In this document: one piece after another, positions 53,710 through 61,888 of the stretch
How the letters are laid out: every line of letters begins with the position of its first letter
How positions within the stretch are numbered: position 1 is the first letter of the stretch
Assembly: GCA_016217545.1 (NCBI GenBank)
Contig: JACRHT010000016.1
Location: 186,001 to 250,000 of the forward strand
Length of the DNA stretch: 64,000 nt
Origin: Opitutia bacterium
Lineage (GTDB): Bacteria > Verrucomicrobiota > Verrucomicrobiia > Opitutales > Opitutaceae
Direction of reading: 5' to 3'
Program-made: the position numbers and the translations under genes
The notes under the pieces: model-generated
What the model was told of the DNA's origin: nothing
The model's input: only the letters and a program-made list of their open reading frames with translations
Database searches by the model: none

Positions 53710-54536
53710 CCACGGAACGCCACGAAGAACTCGCTGCGCTCTACGCCCTCGGTCTGCTCGACGGCGCGGAGAAGCGGTCGTTCGAAGCGGACCTCGCCGG
53801 CAACCCCGCGCTGCGCGCCATCGTCGACGACCTGAGCGAATCCTCCGCGGCGCTCGCCCTCGCCGTCCCGCAGGTCGAGCCGCCGCAGGAGCTGCGCGAC
53901 CGCATCCTCTCGGCGGCCGTCGCGCCCCCCTCGTCCGATCGCCCCGTCGCTTCCGTGCTCCCTTTTCCGCTTGCGCGCGCGCTGCCTTGGGCCGCCGCCG
54001 CGTGTCTGGCGATCAGCACCGTTTTCTTTGCCACGCGCGCGATCTCCCTCCGCTCGGAGAACGACACGCTGCGCACCGAGCGCCAGCTCGCCGAAGTCGC
54101 CTACCAAATGGCGCAAAACAAACTCAGCGAGCGCACGCTCCTCGCCGAGCGCATGATCGCCGATCTCGGCGCGAAACTGAAGCACACCGAGGATCTCAGC
54201 CGGTTGAAGATCACCGCGCTCGCCTCCCTCGCCGGCAACTCGCCCGAGGCAAAGGCCGTCGCAGTCTGGGATCCCGAGCAACAAAGCGGCCTGCTCACCG
54301 TGGAGAAACTGCCCGCCATCGCCGCCGAGCAGGATTACCAGATCTGGGTCATCGATCCGCAGTATCCGATTCCCGTCGACGGCGGCGTGTTCAAGCCCGA
54401 CGCCAGCGGCAAGGCGGTCCTCACCTTCAAGGGCGACAAACCCGTGAAACAGGCCTCCGCCTTCGCCATCAGTCTCGAGAAAAAAGGCGGCGTGCCGAAA
54501 GCCGAAGGCCCACTCGTGCTGCTCGGCAAATTCTGA
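53706..54536 (+). CDS. RskA-type anti-sigma factor
   Basis: This 276-residue protein has an N-terminal anti-sigma segment (EELAALYALGLLDGAEKRSFE), a transmembrane helix near 93-112 (LPWAAAACLAISTVFF), a coiled-coil stretch, and the C-terminal RskA domain with AVAVWDPEQQSGLL and the DYQIWVIDPQ motif. It should sequester the adjacent sigma factor at the membrane and release it on an envelope signal, as RskA does with SigK. Confidence 0.9.
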   Translation: MTTERHEELAALYALGLLDGAEKRSFEADLAGNPALRAIVDDLSESSAALALAVPQVEPPQELRDRILSAAVAPPSSDRPVASVLPFPLARALPWAAAACLAISTVFFATRAISLRSENDTLRTERQLAEVAYQMAQNKLSERTLLAERMIADLGAKLKHTEDLSRLKITALASLAGNSPEAKAVAVWDPEQQSGLLTVEKLPAIAAEQDYQIWVIDPQYPIPVDGGVFKPDASGKAVLTFKGDKPVKQASAFAISLEKKGGVPKAEGPLVLLGKF

Positions 54537-54632
54537 GCCGTTGCGCGCCGCTGCGCAGGCTGGCGAGCATAATTTTCCCGGGTGGAAGTTGACTCTTGTC
54601 ACTCGGCGGACCGCCGAAAGACTCGCGCGCGT

Positions 54633-55820
54633 ATGATCATCAAACCGAAGGTCCGCGGCTTCGTCTGCGTGACCGCCCATCCCACGGGTTGTGCCGCGCA
54701 CATCCAGGAGCAGATCGACTACGTTAAGTCCAAGGGCCCGATCACGAACGGCCCGCGCAACGCGCTCATCATCGGCGCGTCGACCGGCTACGGTCTGGGC
54801 TCGCGCATCGCCGCTGCGTTCGGTTCCGGCGCGAAGACGCTCGGTGTGTTTTTCGAGCGTCCTTCGGAGGACGGCCGTCCCGCCACCCCCGGCTGGTATA
54901 ACACCATCGCCTTCACCAACGCCGCCCGCGCCGGCGGCCTCTACGCCGCCAACATCAACGGCGACGCCTTCTCCGACGACATCAAGAAGCAGGCGCTCGA
55001 AGTCATCGCGCGCGACATGGGCCCGATCGACCTCGTCGTCTATTCCCTCGCCTCGCCGCGCCGCACGCACCCGCGCACCGGCGTCGTTCACAAGTCCACT
55101 CTCCAACCGCTCGGCGCCCCCTACACCAACAAGACCGTCGACACCGACAAGGGCATCGTCAGCGAAGTCACCATCCCGCCAGCCGACGACACCGGTGTCG
55201 CCGACACCATCGCCGTCATGGGCGGCGAAGACTGGGAAATGTGGATGCAAGCGCTCGCCGACGCGAAGCTCCTCGCGCCCGGCGCCACCGCGATGGCCTA
55301 CTCCTACATCGGGCCCCACCACACTTGGCCGATCTACAAGGACGGCACCATCGGTCGCGCGAAGATCGACCTCGAGCGGGCCGCCCGCGCCATCGACGCG
55401 CAGCTGAAGGCCCACGGCAACGGCCGCGCGTTCATCTCCGTCAACAAGGCCCTCGTCACGCAGGCCAGCTCCGCGATCCCCGTGGTGCCGCTCTACATTT
55501 CCATCCTCTACAAGGTCATGAAGGAAATGGGCCTTCACGAAGGTTGCGTGGAGCAGATGCAGCGCCTCTTCGCCACGCAGCTCTACAACGGAAACCAGCC
55601 GAAGCTCGACAGCGACGGTCGCGTCCGCGTCGACGACTGGGAAATGCGCCCCGACGTGCAGGCGAAGGTCGCCGAGATCTGGCCGCACGTCACCACCGAG
55701 AACCTCGCGCAACTGACCGACATCGCCGGCTATCGCGCGGAGTTCCTGAAACTCTTCGGCTTCGGCCTTGCGGGAATCGACTACGACGCCGAGGTCGAGC
55801 CGCACATCCCGATGAGCTGA
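54633..55820 (+). CDS. fabV: Trans-2-enoyl-CoA/ACP reductase FabV
   Basis: This 395-residue protein is FabV-type: MIIKPKVRGFVCVTAHPTGC, NALIIGASTGYGLGSRI, and the Y-X8-K active site at Tyr235/Lys244 (PIYKDGTIGRAK). FabV reduces enoyl thioesters with NADH and is usually resistant to triclosan. A FabI-like reductase is encoded at 508-1329, so the genome has two enoyl reductases of different families. The ATG at 54633 is the family start. It stands alone, 96 bases after rskA. Confidence 0.96.
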   Translation: MIIKPKVRGFVCVTAHPTGCAAHIQEQIDYVKSKGPITNGPRNALIIGASTGYGLGSRIAAAFGSGAKTLGVFFERPSEDGRPATPGWYNTIAFTNAARAGGLYAANINGDAFSDDIKKQALEVIARDMGPIDLVVYSLASPRRTHPRTGVVHKSTLQPLGAPYTNKTVDTDKGIVSEVTIPPADDTGVADTIAVMGGEDWEMWMQALADAKLLAPGATAMAYSYIGPHHTWPIYKDGTIGRAKIDLERAARAIDAQLKAHGNGRAFISVNKALVTQASSAIPVVPLYISILYKVMKEMGLHEGCVEQMQRLFATQLYNGNQPKLDSDGRVRVDDWEMRPDVQAKVAEIWPHVTTENLAQLTDIAGYRAEFLKLFGFGLAGIDYDAEVEPHIPMS

Positions 55821-55923
55821 CGCTCAGCGGCACCGAGCAAAGATCGGTGACAAGTATCAAGACCTCCGCTCGCTTGCGGTCCTCTTGGCACTTGCCCCTT
55901 GATCCTTGTTCCTTCGCAAACGC

Positions 55924-56376
55924 ATGCGAGTTGTCGTCCAACGCGTCGCGAACGCCAAAGTCACGGTCGAAGGCCGCGTCACCGGAGAGATCGGTCGCGG
56001 CCTTCTCGTTTTGCAGGGCATCGTGCCCAGCGACACGCCCGCCGACGGCGACTGGCTCGCCCAGAAACTCACCAAGCTCCGCATCTTCGAAGACACCGAC
56101 GGAAAGATGAACCTCTCCGTCGCCGACATCGGCGGCGGCATCCTGCTCGTCAGCCAGTTCACGCTTCACGCGAGCACCGCCAAGGGCACGCGCCCGTCCT
56201 TCAACGCCGCCGCGCGCCCGGAAATCGCCCGCCCCCTCTACGAACTGTTCCAACAGCAACTGGCATCCGCACTCGGCCGTCCGGTCGCGACCGGCGAATT
56301 CGGCGCCATGATGCAGGTTTCCCTCGTGAACGACGGCCCCGTCACGCTCGTGATCGACTCGCAGCAACGCGAGTAA
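55924..56376 (+). CDS. dtd: D-aminoacyl-tRNA deacylase
   Basis: This 150-residue protein is of the DTD family: [17 protein letters not shown], the cross-subunit SQFTLHAST motif, and [18 protein letters not shown]. It hydrolyses D-aminoacyl-tRNA, protecting translation from D-amino acids. The ATG at 55924 is favoured over an upstream in-frame ATG at 55906 by family alignment. It converges on the PEP-mutase-family gene with a 3-base gap. Confidence 0.95.
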   Translation: MRVVVQRVANAKVTVEGRVTGEIGRGLLVLQGIVPSDTPADGDWLAQKLTKLRIFEDTDGKMNLSVADIGGGILLVSQFTLHASTAKGTRPSFNAAARPEIARPLYELFQQQLASALGRPVATGEFGAMMQVSLVNDGPVTLVIDSQQRE

Positions 56377-56379
56377 GCC

Positions 56380-57207
56380 TCACTCCCGCAGCCACGGCTT
56401 CACGTCGCTGCCCTTGAGGATCCGGTCGCAGTAGCCGAACGTTCCGGACTCGAGGATTTCCCGCGCCGCCGCATCCACGCCGCTCAACGCCGCACGGTAG
56501 AGCGACGCCGCCAAGCTCACGCGTTTCACTCCCGCCGCCTCGAGTTCGCGCAAACCCAGGCCCATCCCCGCGATGCTCGCCATGACGTTGACCGGCTTCC
56601 CGACCGCCGCGCACACGCGCCGGATATCGTCGATCTTCCTCAATCCCGGCGCGAACAGCACGTCGGCGCCCGCCGCCTCGTAGGCCTGCAGACGCCGGAT
56701 CGCCTCGTCGATGCTGTCGTGGCCGTCGTGCAACAGATTCTCCGCCCGCGCGGTGACCACGAAAGGAAATCCGAGCGAACGCGCCGCCGCCACCGCAGCC
56801 GCCACGCGCTCCGCGGCGAACCCGATTTCAAATAACGGTGCCGACGGATCGCCCGTGAAATCCTCGATCGAGCCGCCGGCCAAACCTGCCTCCGCCGCGA
56901 GCCGGATCGTCTCCGCCACGATGGCCGGCGCGGTGCCGAATCCGTTCTCGAGATCGGCCGACACCGGAATCTCCACCGCCTCCGCGATCAAGCGCGCGTG
57001 CGCCAGCGCTTCGTCCCGCGTGATGCGGTTGTCCGCCTTGCCGAGCAACGCCGCCGCCGCCGCGCTCGACGTGGCGAGCGCCGTGAAGCCGCGTGCTTCG
57101 AGCAAACGAGCCGAGACCGCATCCCAAGGATTCGGAATAACAAAGACGCCGGGCGCCGCGTGCAGCTCCCGCAGACGTTGGGCCTTCGCCGCCTGATTCG
57201 TGCTCAT
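56380..57207 (-). CDS. Isocitrate lyase/PEP mutase family enzyme
   Basis: This 275-residue TIM-barrel protein has the PEPM/ICL pattern: VIPNPWDAVSARLLEARGF, the metal segment SADLENGFG, and IEDFTGD. It lacks the isocitrate-lyase KKCGH loop, so it probably cleaves a C-C or C-P bond in a small acid such as 2-methylisocitrate or oxaloacetate. The ATG at 57207 is preferred to longer upstream frames. It is divergent from the DPP-IV-type gene. Confidence 0.88.
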   Translation of the reverse strand: MSTNQAAKAQRLRELHAAPGVFVIPNPWDAVSARLLEARGFTALATSSAAAAALLGKADNRITRDEALAHARLIAEAVEIPVSADLENGFGTAPAIVAETIRLAAEAGLAGGSIEDFTGDPSAPLFEIGFAAERVAAAVAAARSLGFPFVVTARAENLLHDGHDSIDEAIRRLQAYEAAGADVLFAPGLRKIDDIRRVCAAVGKPVNVMASIAGMGLGLRELEAAGVKRVSLAASLYRAALSGVDAAAREILESGTFGYCDRILKGSDVKPWLRE

Positions 57208-57331
57208 GCCTTCATGGCAGCGACCCGAGCTGCGGCTGACGAGGGCGAAGCCAGCCGCCACCAGCACAGCCGGCGAGAATTCCCGGCGAAAGCTCCATGG
57301 ACATTTCGGTGCGACTGGTTTCGCTTTCGCC

Positions 57332-59527
57332 ATGCGCTTCCTGCTGCCCCACGCATTGGCCGTCGCATTGCTCGCGACCTCCATCCGCGCCGAAGAAGAC
57401 CCCAGTCTCGCCTACTTCCGCGATCTCGCCGAGACACGGAACTACACGCTCGGTCGCCCCGTCTCGCCCAAGCTGACTCCGGATGGTGAACACGTCGTCT
57501 TCCTCCGCGCCCAATCGCGCAATCCCACGCTGCGCCTTTACGAGTTCACCGTCGCCACCGGCGAAGAACGCGAGCTGCTTTCGCCGGAGCAGATTCTCGC
57601 CGGCGGCGAAGAGAAGCTCACCGCCGAGGAGAAAGCGCGACGCGAGCGCCAGCGGCAAAGCCTGCGCGGCTTCACGTCCTTCGAGATGTCGCGCGACGGC
57701 GCGCAACTGCTCGTCGTCCTCTCCGGCAAGCTCTACGTCGTGAACCGCGCCACCCAGAAGTTCACCGAGTTGCCGGGCAAGAACTGGATCGATCCGCGCT
57801 TCTCGCCCGATGGCAAATCCGTCGCCGCCGCCAAAGAGCGCGAGCTCTTCGTCATCGACCTCGCAACCAACCGCGAGCGCCAGCTCACGGCCGGCGCGAC
57901 CGACCTCATCAGCCACGGCGTCTCCGAATTTGTCGCGCAGGAAGAAATGAAACGCGACGAGGGTTACTGGTGGTCGCCCGATTCCGCGACGTTGCTCTAT
58001 CAGGAAACCGACGAGAGCGCCGTTGAAACGCGCTACATCGCCAACGCGCTTCACCCCGAGGAGAAACCGACGAGCTTCGCTTACCCGAAAGCCGGTTCGC
58101 CCAACGCCAAGGTTCGCCTCGGTCTCATGCCCGTCGCCGGCGGCGCCACGACGTGGGTGCGATGGGACGCCGAACGCTATCCCTACCTGGCGCGCGTCAA
58201 TTGGTCGAATCCCCGCGCGCCGCTCACGATCCTCGTGCAGAACCGCGAGCAGACCGAGCAGGTTCTCCTCGCGGTCGATCCGCACACGGGCGCGACAAAC
58301 GAACTGCTGAAGGAAACCGACACGGCCTGGCTGAATCTCGACTACGACAGCGATGTTCCCCTCTGGGCGAAGGACGGCTCGCGCTTCCTCTGGACGACCG
58401 AGCGACGTGGCGCGTGGCAAGTCGAGTTGCGCGACGCCTCTGGCAAACTCGTGCGCGAGCTCACGCCTGCGAGCTTCACCTTCCGCGGCCTCGTGGGCCT
58501 CGACGAGGCCGCCGGCCACGTGTTCGTGAAGGGCAGCCTCGACGCGCGTGAGGTTCACCTCTGGCGTTTCCCGCTCGCCGGTGGACCAGGCTCGCAGCTG
58601 ACCCGCGAAGCCGGACACCACAATGCCGTGATCGGCACCGGCGGCACGCGGCTCGTGCATACTTACGACCGCTTCAACGGCGCCTACGGCGCGCAGGTCA
58701 TCGACGCCAATGGCCAGCCGCTCGCGATGCTCCGCAGCGTCGCCGAAGCGCTGCCCCGCCGGCCCACGACCGAACTCACGAAAGCCAAAAGTGCGCCCGA
58801 GTTCGACGCCGCCATTACGCGGCCCCGGAACTACGAGGCTGGAAAGAAATACCCGGTCATCCTTTCCGTTTACGCGGGCCCGACCGCCAAGCGCGTCAAC
58901 GCCGTCGTGCGCGACTACCTTCCCGATCAGTGGACGGCCGACCAAGGCTACATCGTCGTGCGCCTCGACGGTCGCGGCACGCCGTGGAAAGGCCGGGACT
59001 GGGAACGCGTGATCAAGGGCAACTTCATCGACACTGCCCTCAACGACCAAATCGCCGGCCTCACCGCCCTCGCCGGCCAATATCCGGAGCTCGATCTCGC
59101 CCGCGTCGGCGTGACCGGTTGGTCGTTCGGCGGCTATTTCAGCGCGATGGCGACGATCCGCCGGCCGGATTTCTTTCGCGCTGGCGTCGCCGGTGCGCCC
59201 GTCATCACGTGGGAAAACTACGACACGCACTACACAGAGCGTTACCTCGGTCTGCCGCAGTCCGCCCCTGACGCCTATCGCGTCAGCAACGTCACGACCT
59301 ACGCCAACGAGCTGCGTCGTCCGCTGATGCTCATCCACGGCCTCACGGACGATAACGTGTATTTCCAGCACACGCTGCAACTCGCCGATGCGCTCTTCAT
59401 GGCTGGCAAATCCTACGAACTGCTCCCGATGCTCGGCACGCACATGGTCAGCGACCCGGTGGTGAAGCTCCGCCAGCAGCAACGCATCATCGAGTTCTTC
59501 AACCTGAACCTGAAGGGCGCACCCTGA
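57332..59527 (+). CDS. DPP-IV-type serine peptidase (S9B), secreted
   Basis: This 731-residue protein has a signal peptide (RFLLPHALAVALLATSIRA), an N-terminal beta-propeller with the EEMKRDEGYWWSPD motif containing the paired glutamates that hold substrate N-termini, and an alpha/beta-hydrolase domain. The nucleophile is Ser598 in GWSFGG, with Asp in GLTDDNV and His704 in LGTHM. It releases N-terminal dipeptides, typically after proline. The signal peptide indicates a periplasmic or envelope location. The ATG at 57332 places it correctly. Confidence 0.93.
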   Translation: MRFLLPHALAVALLATSIRAEEDPSLAYFRDLAETRNYTLGRPVSPKLTPDGEHVVFLRAQSRNPTLRLYEFTVATGEERELLSPEQILAGGEEKLTAEEKARRERQRQSLRGFTSFEMSRDGAQLLVVLSGKLYVVNRATQKFTELPGKNWIDPRFSPDGKSVAAAKERELFVIDLATNRERQLTAGATDLISHGVSEFVAQEEMKRDEGYWWSPDSATLLYQETDESAVETRYIANALHPEEKPTSFAYPKAGSPNAKVRLGLMPVAGGATTWVRWDAERYPYLARVNWSNPRAPLTILVQNREQTEQVLLAVDPHTGATNELLKETDTAWLNLDYDSDVPLWAKDGSRFLWTTERRGAWQVELRDASGKLVRELTPASFTFRGLVGLDEAAGHVFVKGSLDAREVHLWRFPLAGGPGSQLTREAGHHNAVIGTGGTRLVHTYDRFNGAYGAQVIDANGQPLAMLRSVAEALPRRPTTELTKAKSAPEFDAAITRPRNYEAGKKYPVILSVYAGPTAKRVNAVVRDYLPDQWTADQGYIVVRLDGRGTPWKGRDWERVIKGNFIDTALNDQIAGLTALAGQYPELDLARVGVTGWSFGGYFSAMATIRRPDFFRAGVAGAPVITWENYDTHYTERYLGLPQSAPDAYRVSNVTTYANELRRPLMLIHGLTDDNVYFQHTLQLADALFMAGKSYELLPMLGTHMVSDPVVKLRQQQRIIEFFNLNLKGAP

Positions 59528-59551
59528 GCGCGCCGGCGTCGATGGCGCCGC

Positions 59552-60244
59552 TCACTCGTGCGCGTAGCGCGGGACGGTGGCGGGACGGCCGTTGTCCTTG
59601 GGGCCGAGTTGCAGAATGAACGGTGCGGCGGTCTTCGCCCACTCGTCGGGCTTCACGTAGCTGCTTGCGCCGTCAGCCCACGCCTGCCGGAGCATGTCCG
59701 TGTCGATCACGCCCGGATTCAGCGGCACGGCGGCCATGCCTTTCGGCAACTCCTGCGCGAGCGCTTGCGTGAGTCCTTCGATCGCGAACTTGGACGCGCA
59801 ATACGGCGCGACGTCGGGCGAAGTGCTGCGGCCCCAGCCGGAGCTAAGCGTCACGATCGTGCCGCTGCCGCGCGCGATCATCGGCGGCGCAAAGTGGCGG
59901 ATCACCGTGGCCACGCCTTTGACGTTGATGTCGATGAGTCGGTTGAACTCCTGCGCCGGCACCTTCCAAAGGGGCGCAGGCTGGTTCATCACGGCGGCAT
60001 TGCAGATGAGAACGTCGGGCGCGACGTCGGGCCCGCAAAGCTTGGCCGCCCAAATCGAGACCTTGGTTTCATCGGCGACATCGACGACCGAGAAATCGTG
60101 CGGCGCGGGGTGCGTGAAGCGCAGGTCGAGAATCTCCGCGCTGCGACCGCAGCCGGCGACGGTGTGGCCATTGGCGATATACCACTCGGCGAGCGCGCGC
60201 CCGAGTCCCTTCGTGACCCCGGTGATGACGATGAATTTCCCCAT
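59552..60244 (-). CDS. Short-chain dehydrogenase/reductase
   Basis: This 230-residue classical SDR has the cofactor loop TGVTKGLG, the NAG-equivalent CNAAV, catalytic Ser in LSSGWG and YCASK (Tyr/Lys). The substrate cannot be inferred. The tail is short, without an oligomerisation extension. It converges on the DPP-IV-type gene and is divergent from the DUF3995 gene across about 140 bases. Confidence 0.9.
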   Translation of the reverse strand: MGKFIVITGVTKGLGRALAEWYIANGHTVAGCGRSAEILDLRFTHPAPHDFSVVDVADETKVSIWAAKLCGPDVAPDVLICNAAVMNQPAPLWKVPAQEFNRLIDINVKGVATVIRHFAPPMIARGSGTIVTLSSGWGRSTSPDVAPYCASKFAIEGLTQALAQELPKGMAAVPLNPGVIDTDMLRQAWADGASSYVKPDEWAKTAAPFILQLGPKDNGRPATVPRYAHE

Positions 60245-60384
60245 GCCGCCACCGTGTCACCGACGCGGCGTGGCGCAACCGTGATTCATCACCGCAACCT
60301 TATCAGAGCGTGAGCGCTGGCTTCTAGAGTCGCCTCGGCGCGGTTCGATCTTCTGCGATCCGCGTCGTCTACCATTGTGCGGTC

Positions 60385-60804
60385 ATGCAATTCGTCGCCA
60401 TATTGCTAGCCACTGTGTTCGCGCTCATCGCCGGACTCCACATTTTCTGGGGCTTGGGCGGTCGCTGGGGCGGCAGCGCGGCCGTGCCTAAACTCGCGGA
60501 CGGCCAGCCTCTCTTTGTCCCCGGCATCGCCGCGTGCTTCGTGGTGGCGTCAGGCCTGGGTGCGTTCGCCTTCGTCTGTCTTTCTCACGCCGGCCTCACC
60601 AGTTGGCCGTTCTCCCGACTCTCAAGTGGCCACGCGCTATGGGTGATGGCCGCAATCTTTCTCGCCCGCACCGTAGGCGATTTCCGCTACTTCGGGCTGG
60701 CGCGCCGGGTGACAGGGACGGATTTCGCCCGGCTCGATCGGATTTTCTACACACCGCTCTGCGCGGGACTTTCGCTGATGTTGGCGTGGCTCGCAGCGCG
60801 CTGA
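60385..60804 (+). CDS. DUF3995 membrane protein
   Basis: This 139-residue protein has four predicted transmembrane helices and the DUF3995 landmarks HIFWGLGGRWG, a FVPG turn, VGDFRYFG and DRIFYTPLC. The role is unknown. It overlaps no neighbour and ends 6 bases before the convergent exbD stop. Confidence 0.85.
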   Translation: MQFVAILLATVFALIAGLHIFWGLGGRWGGSAAVPKLADGQPLFVPGIAACFVVASGLGAFAFVCLSHAGLTSWPFSRLSSGHALWVMAAIFLARTVGDFRYFGLARRVTGTDFARLDRIFYTPLCAGLSLMLAWLAAR

Positions 60805-60810
60805 GAGACC

Positions 60811-61221
60811 TCAGCGCGACTGCAGCCGGATCTTGTTCAGGCCGTTCTTGCGGCAGATGTCCATCGCGCCGGTGATGTGGCGCAGCGGCGTGTTTTCGTC
60901 GGAGCGAATCAAGACGGTCACGTCCTTGCTGATGCCGCCGAGTTCGTTCACGAGTTTCTCGAGTTCCTCGATCGAAACCTTCCGGCTGCGGGCGCCGGTC
61001 TGAAAGGTGAATTCGCCCTCTTTGGTGATTGCGATGGTAATCGAGTCCTTGAGCTCGCTCTTGCCGGCGGTTTCCACCTTGGGGAGTGTCAGGTTCATCG
61101 TCGCCACCGAGCGAAACTGCATCGTGACGAACGCGAAGAAGATCAACATGACGAGCACGTCGATCAACGGCACGAGGTTCATCTCGGGCCGCTTGCGCCG
61201 GCGCTGGTAGAGGCCGCTCAT
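60811..61221 (-). CDS. exbD: ExbD/TolR-family biopolymer transport protein
   Basis: This 136-residue protein has a basic cytosolic start, one transmembrane helix with the proton-pathway Asp (PLIDVLVMLIFFAFV) and a periplasmic domain. It partners with the ExbB/TolQ-type gene just upstream, whose stop overlaps its start (ATGA). The pair forms a proton-driven motor for TonB or Tol-Pal. No tonB, tolA or tolB is beside it; the Pal gene is near 17.4 kb. Confidence 0.9.
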   Translation of the reverse strand: MSGLYQRRRKRPEMNLVPLIDVLVMLIFFAFVTMQFRSVATMNLTLPKVETAGKSELKDSITIAITKEGEFTFQTGARSRKVSIEELEKLVNELGGISKDVTVLIRSDENTPLRHITGAMDICRKNGLNKIRLQSR

Positions 61222-61781
61222 GACTGACGATTGCGGCTGAGCACGCGCTCGAGAATCACGTCGATCTGCACGGCGTAATTTTCCACCTTGCGCTGCAAGT
61301 AACCCGCGCCGACGAGCGACGGGATCGCGATGGAGAGACCGATGACCGTGGCGGAGAGCGCGAGCGCAACGCCCTTCGTGAAGGCGACCGGGTCAGGCAG
61401 GCCGGTTTCGGGGGAGATTTGCGAGAAGACCTGGAGCAGGCCGGTCACCGTGCCGGTGAGGCCGATGAGCGGCGCGGCGGCGTAGATGACGTCGAGATAC
61501 GGGATGCCCCGCTCCATGCGGTTGATCTCGAGGCGGGCGAAGGCCTTCACCGCGTCCGGGTCGTCCTTATGCTGGCTGGCGTAGTCGAGCACGCGGGCGA
61601 GCACCGAGTGTTTGCCTCCGGCGTAAGCCTTATTCTGGAAGACGGCGTCGACCAAGTCGTCCGGGAGAACAGCCGCCTTGCGGAGGGAGTAGATGCGTTC
61701 GCAGATGATGAACACTGCGGCGATCGAGCAAAGAGCCAGTGGATAGATCAGGAGGCCTGCGCCCCGGAAGACGTCAAACAT
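61218..61781 (-). CDS. exbB: ExbB/TolQ/MotA-family proton channel protein
   Basis: This 187-residue protein has three transmembrane helices and the family motif AAAPLIGLTGTVTGLLQVF with GVALALSATVIGLSIAIPS. It forms the channel ring that, with ExbD/TolR, converts the proton gradient into force at the outer membrane. It is upstream of and coupled to exbD. Short length fits the TolQ/ExbB core. Confidence 0.92.
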   Translation of the reverse strand: MFDVFRGAGLLIYPLALCSIAAVFIICERIYSLRKAAVLPDDLVDAVFQNKAYAGGKHSVLARVLDYASQHKDDPDAVKAFARLEINRMERGIPYLDVIYAAAPLIGLTGTVTGLLQVFSQISPETGLPDPVAFTKGVALALSATVIGLSIAIPSLVGAGYLQRKVENYAVQIDVILERVLSRNRQS

Positions 61782-61888
61782 GGGAAGAGAGTGAGTGAAC
61801 CGGGCAGTCAGACTCCGACAAGCCGGAAAAGGTTCATCTTTTTGCCCGGGAATCTTCCTATGACGCTCCTGAGCGCCAGCCGGTTGCG

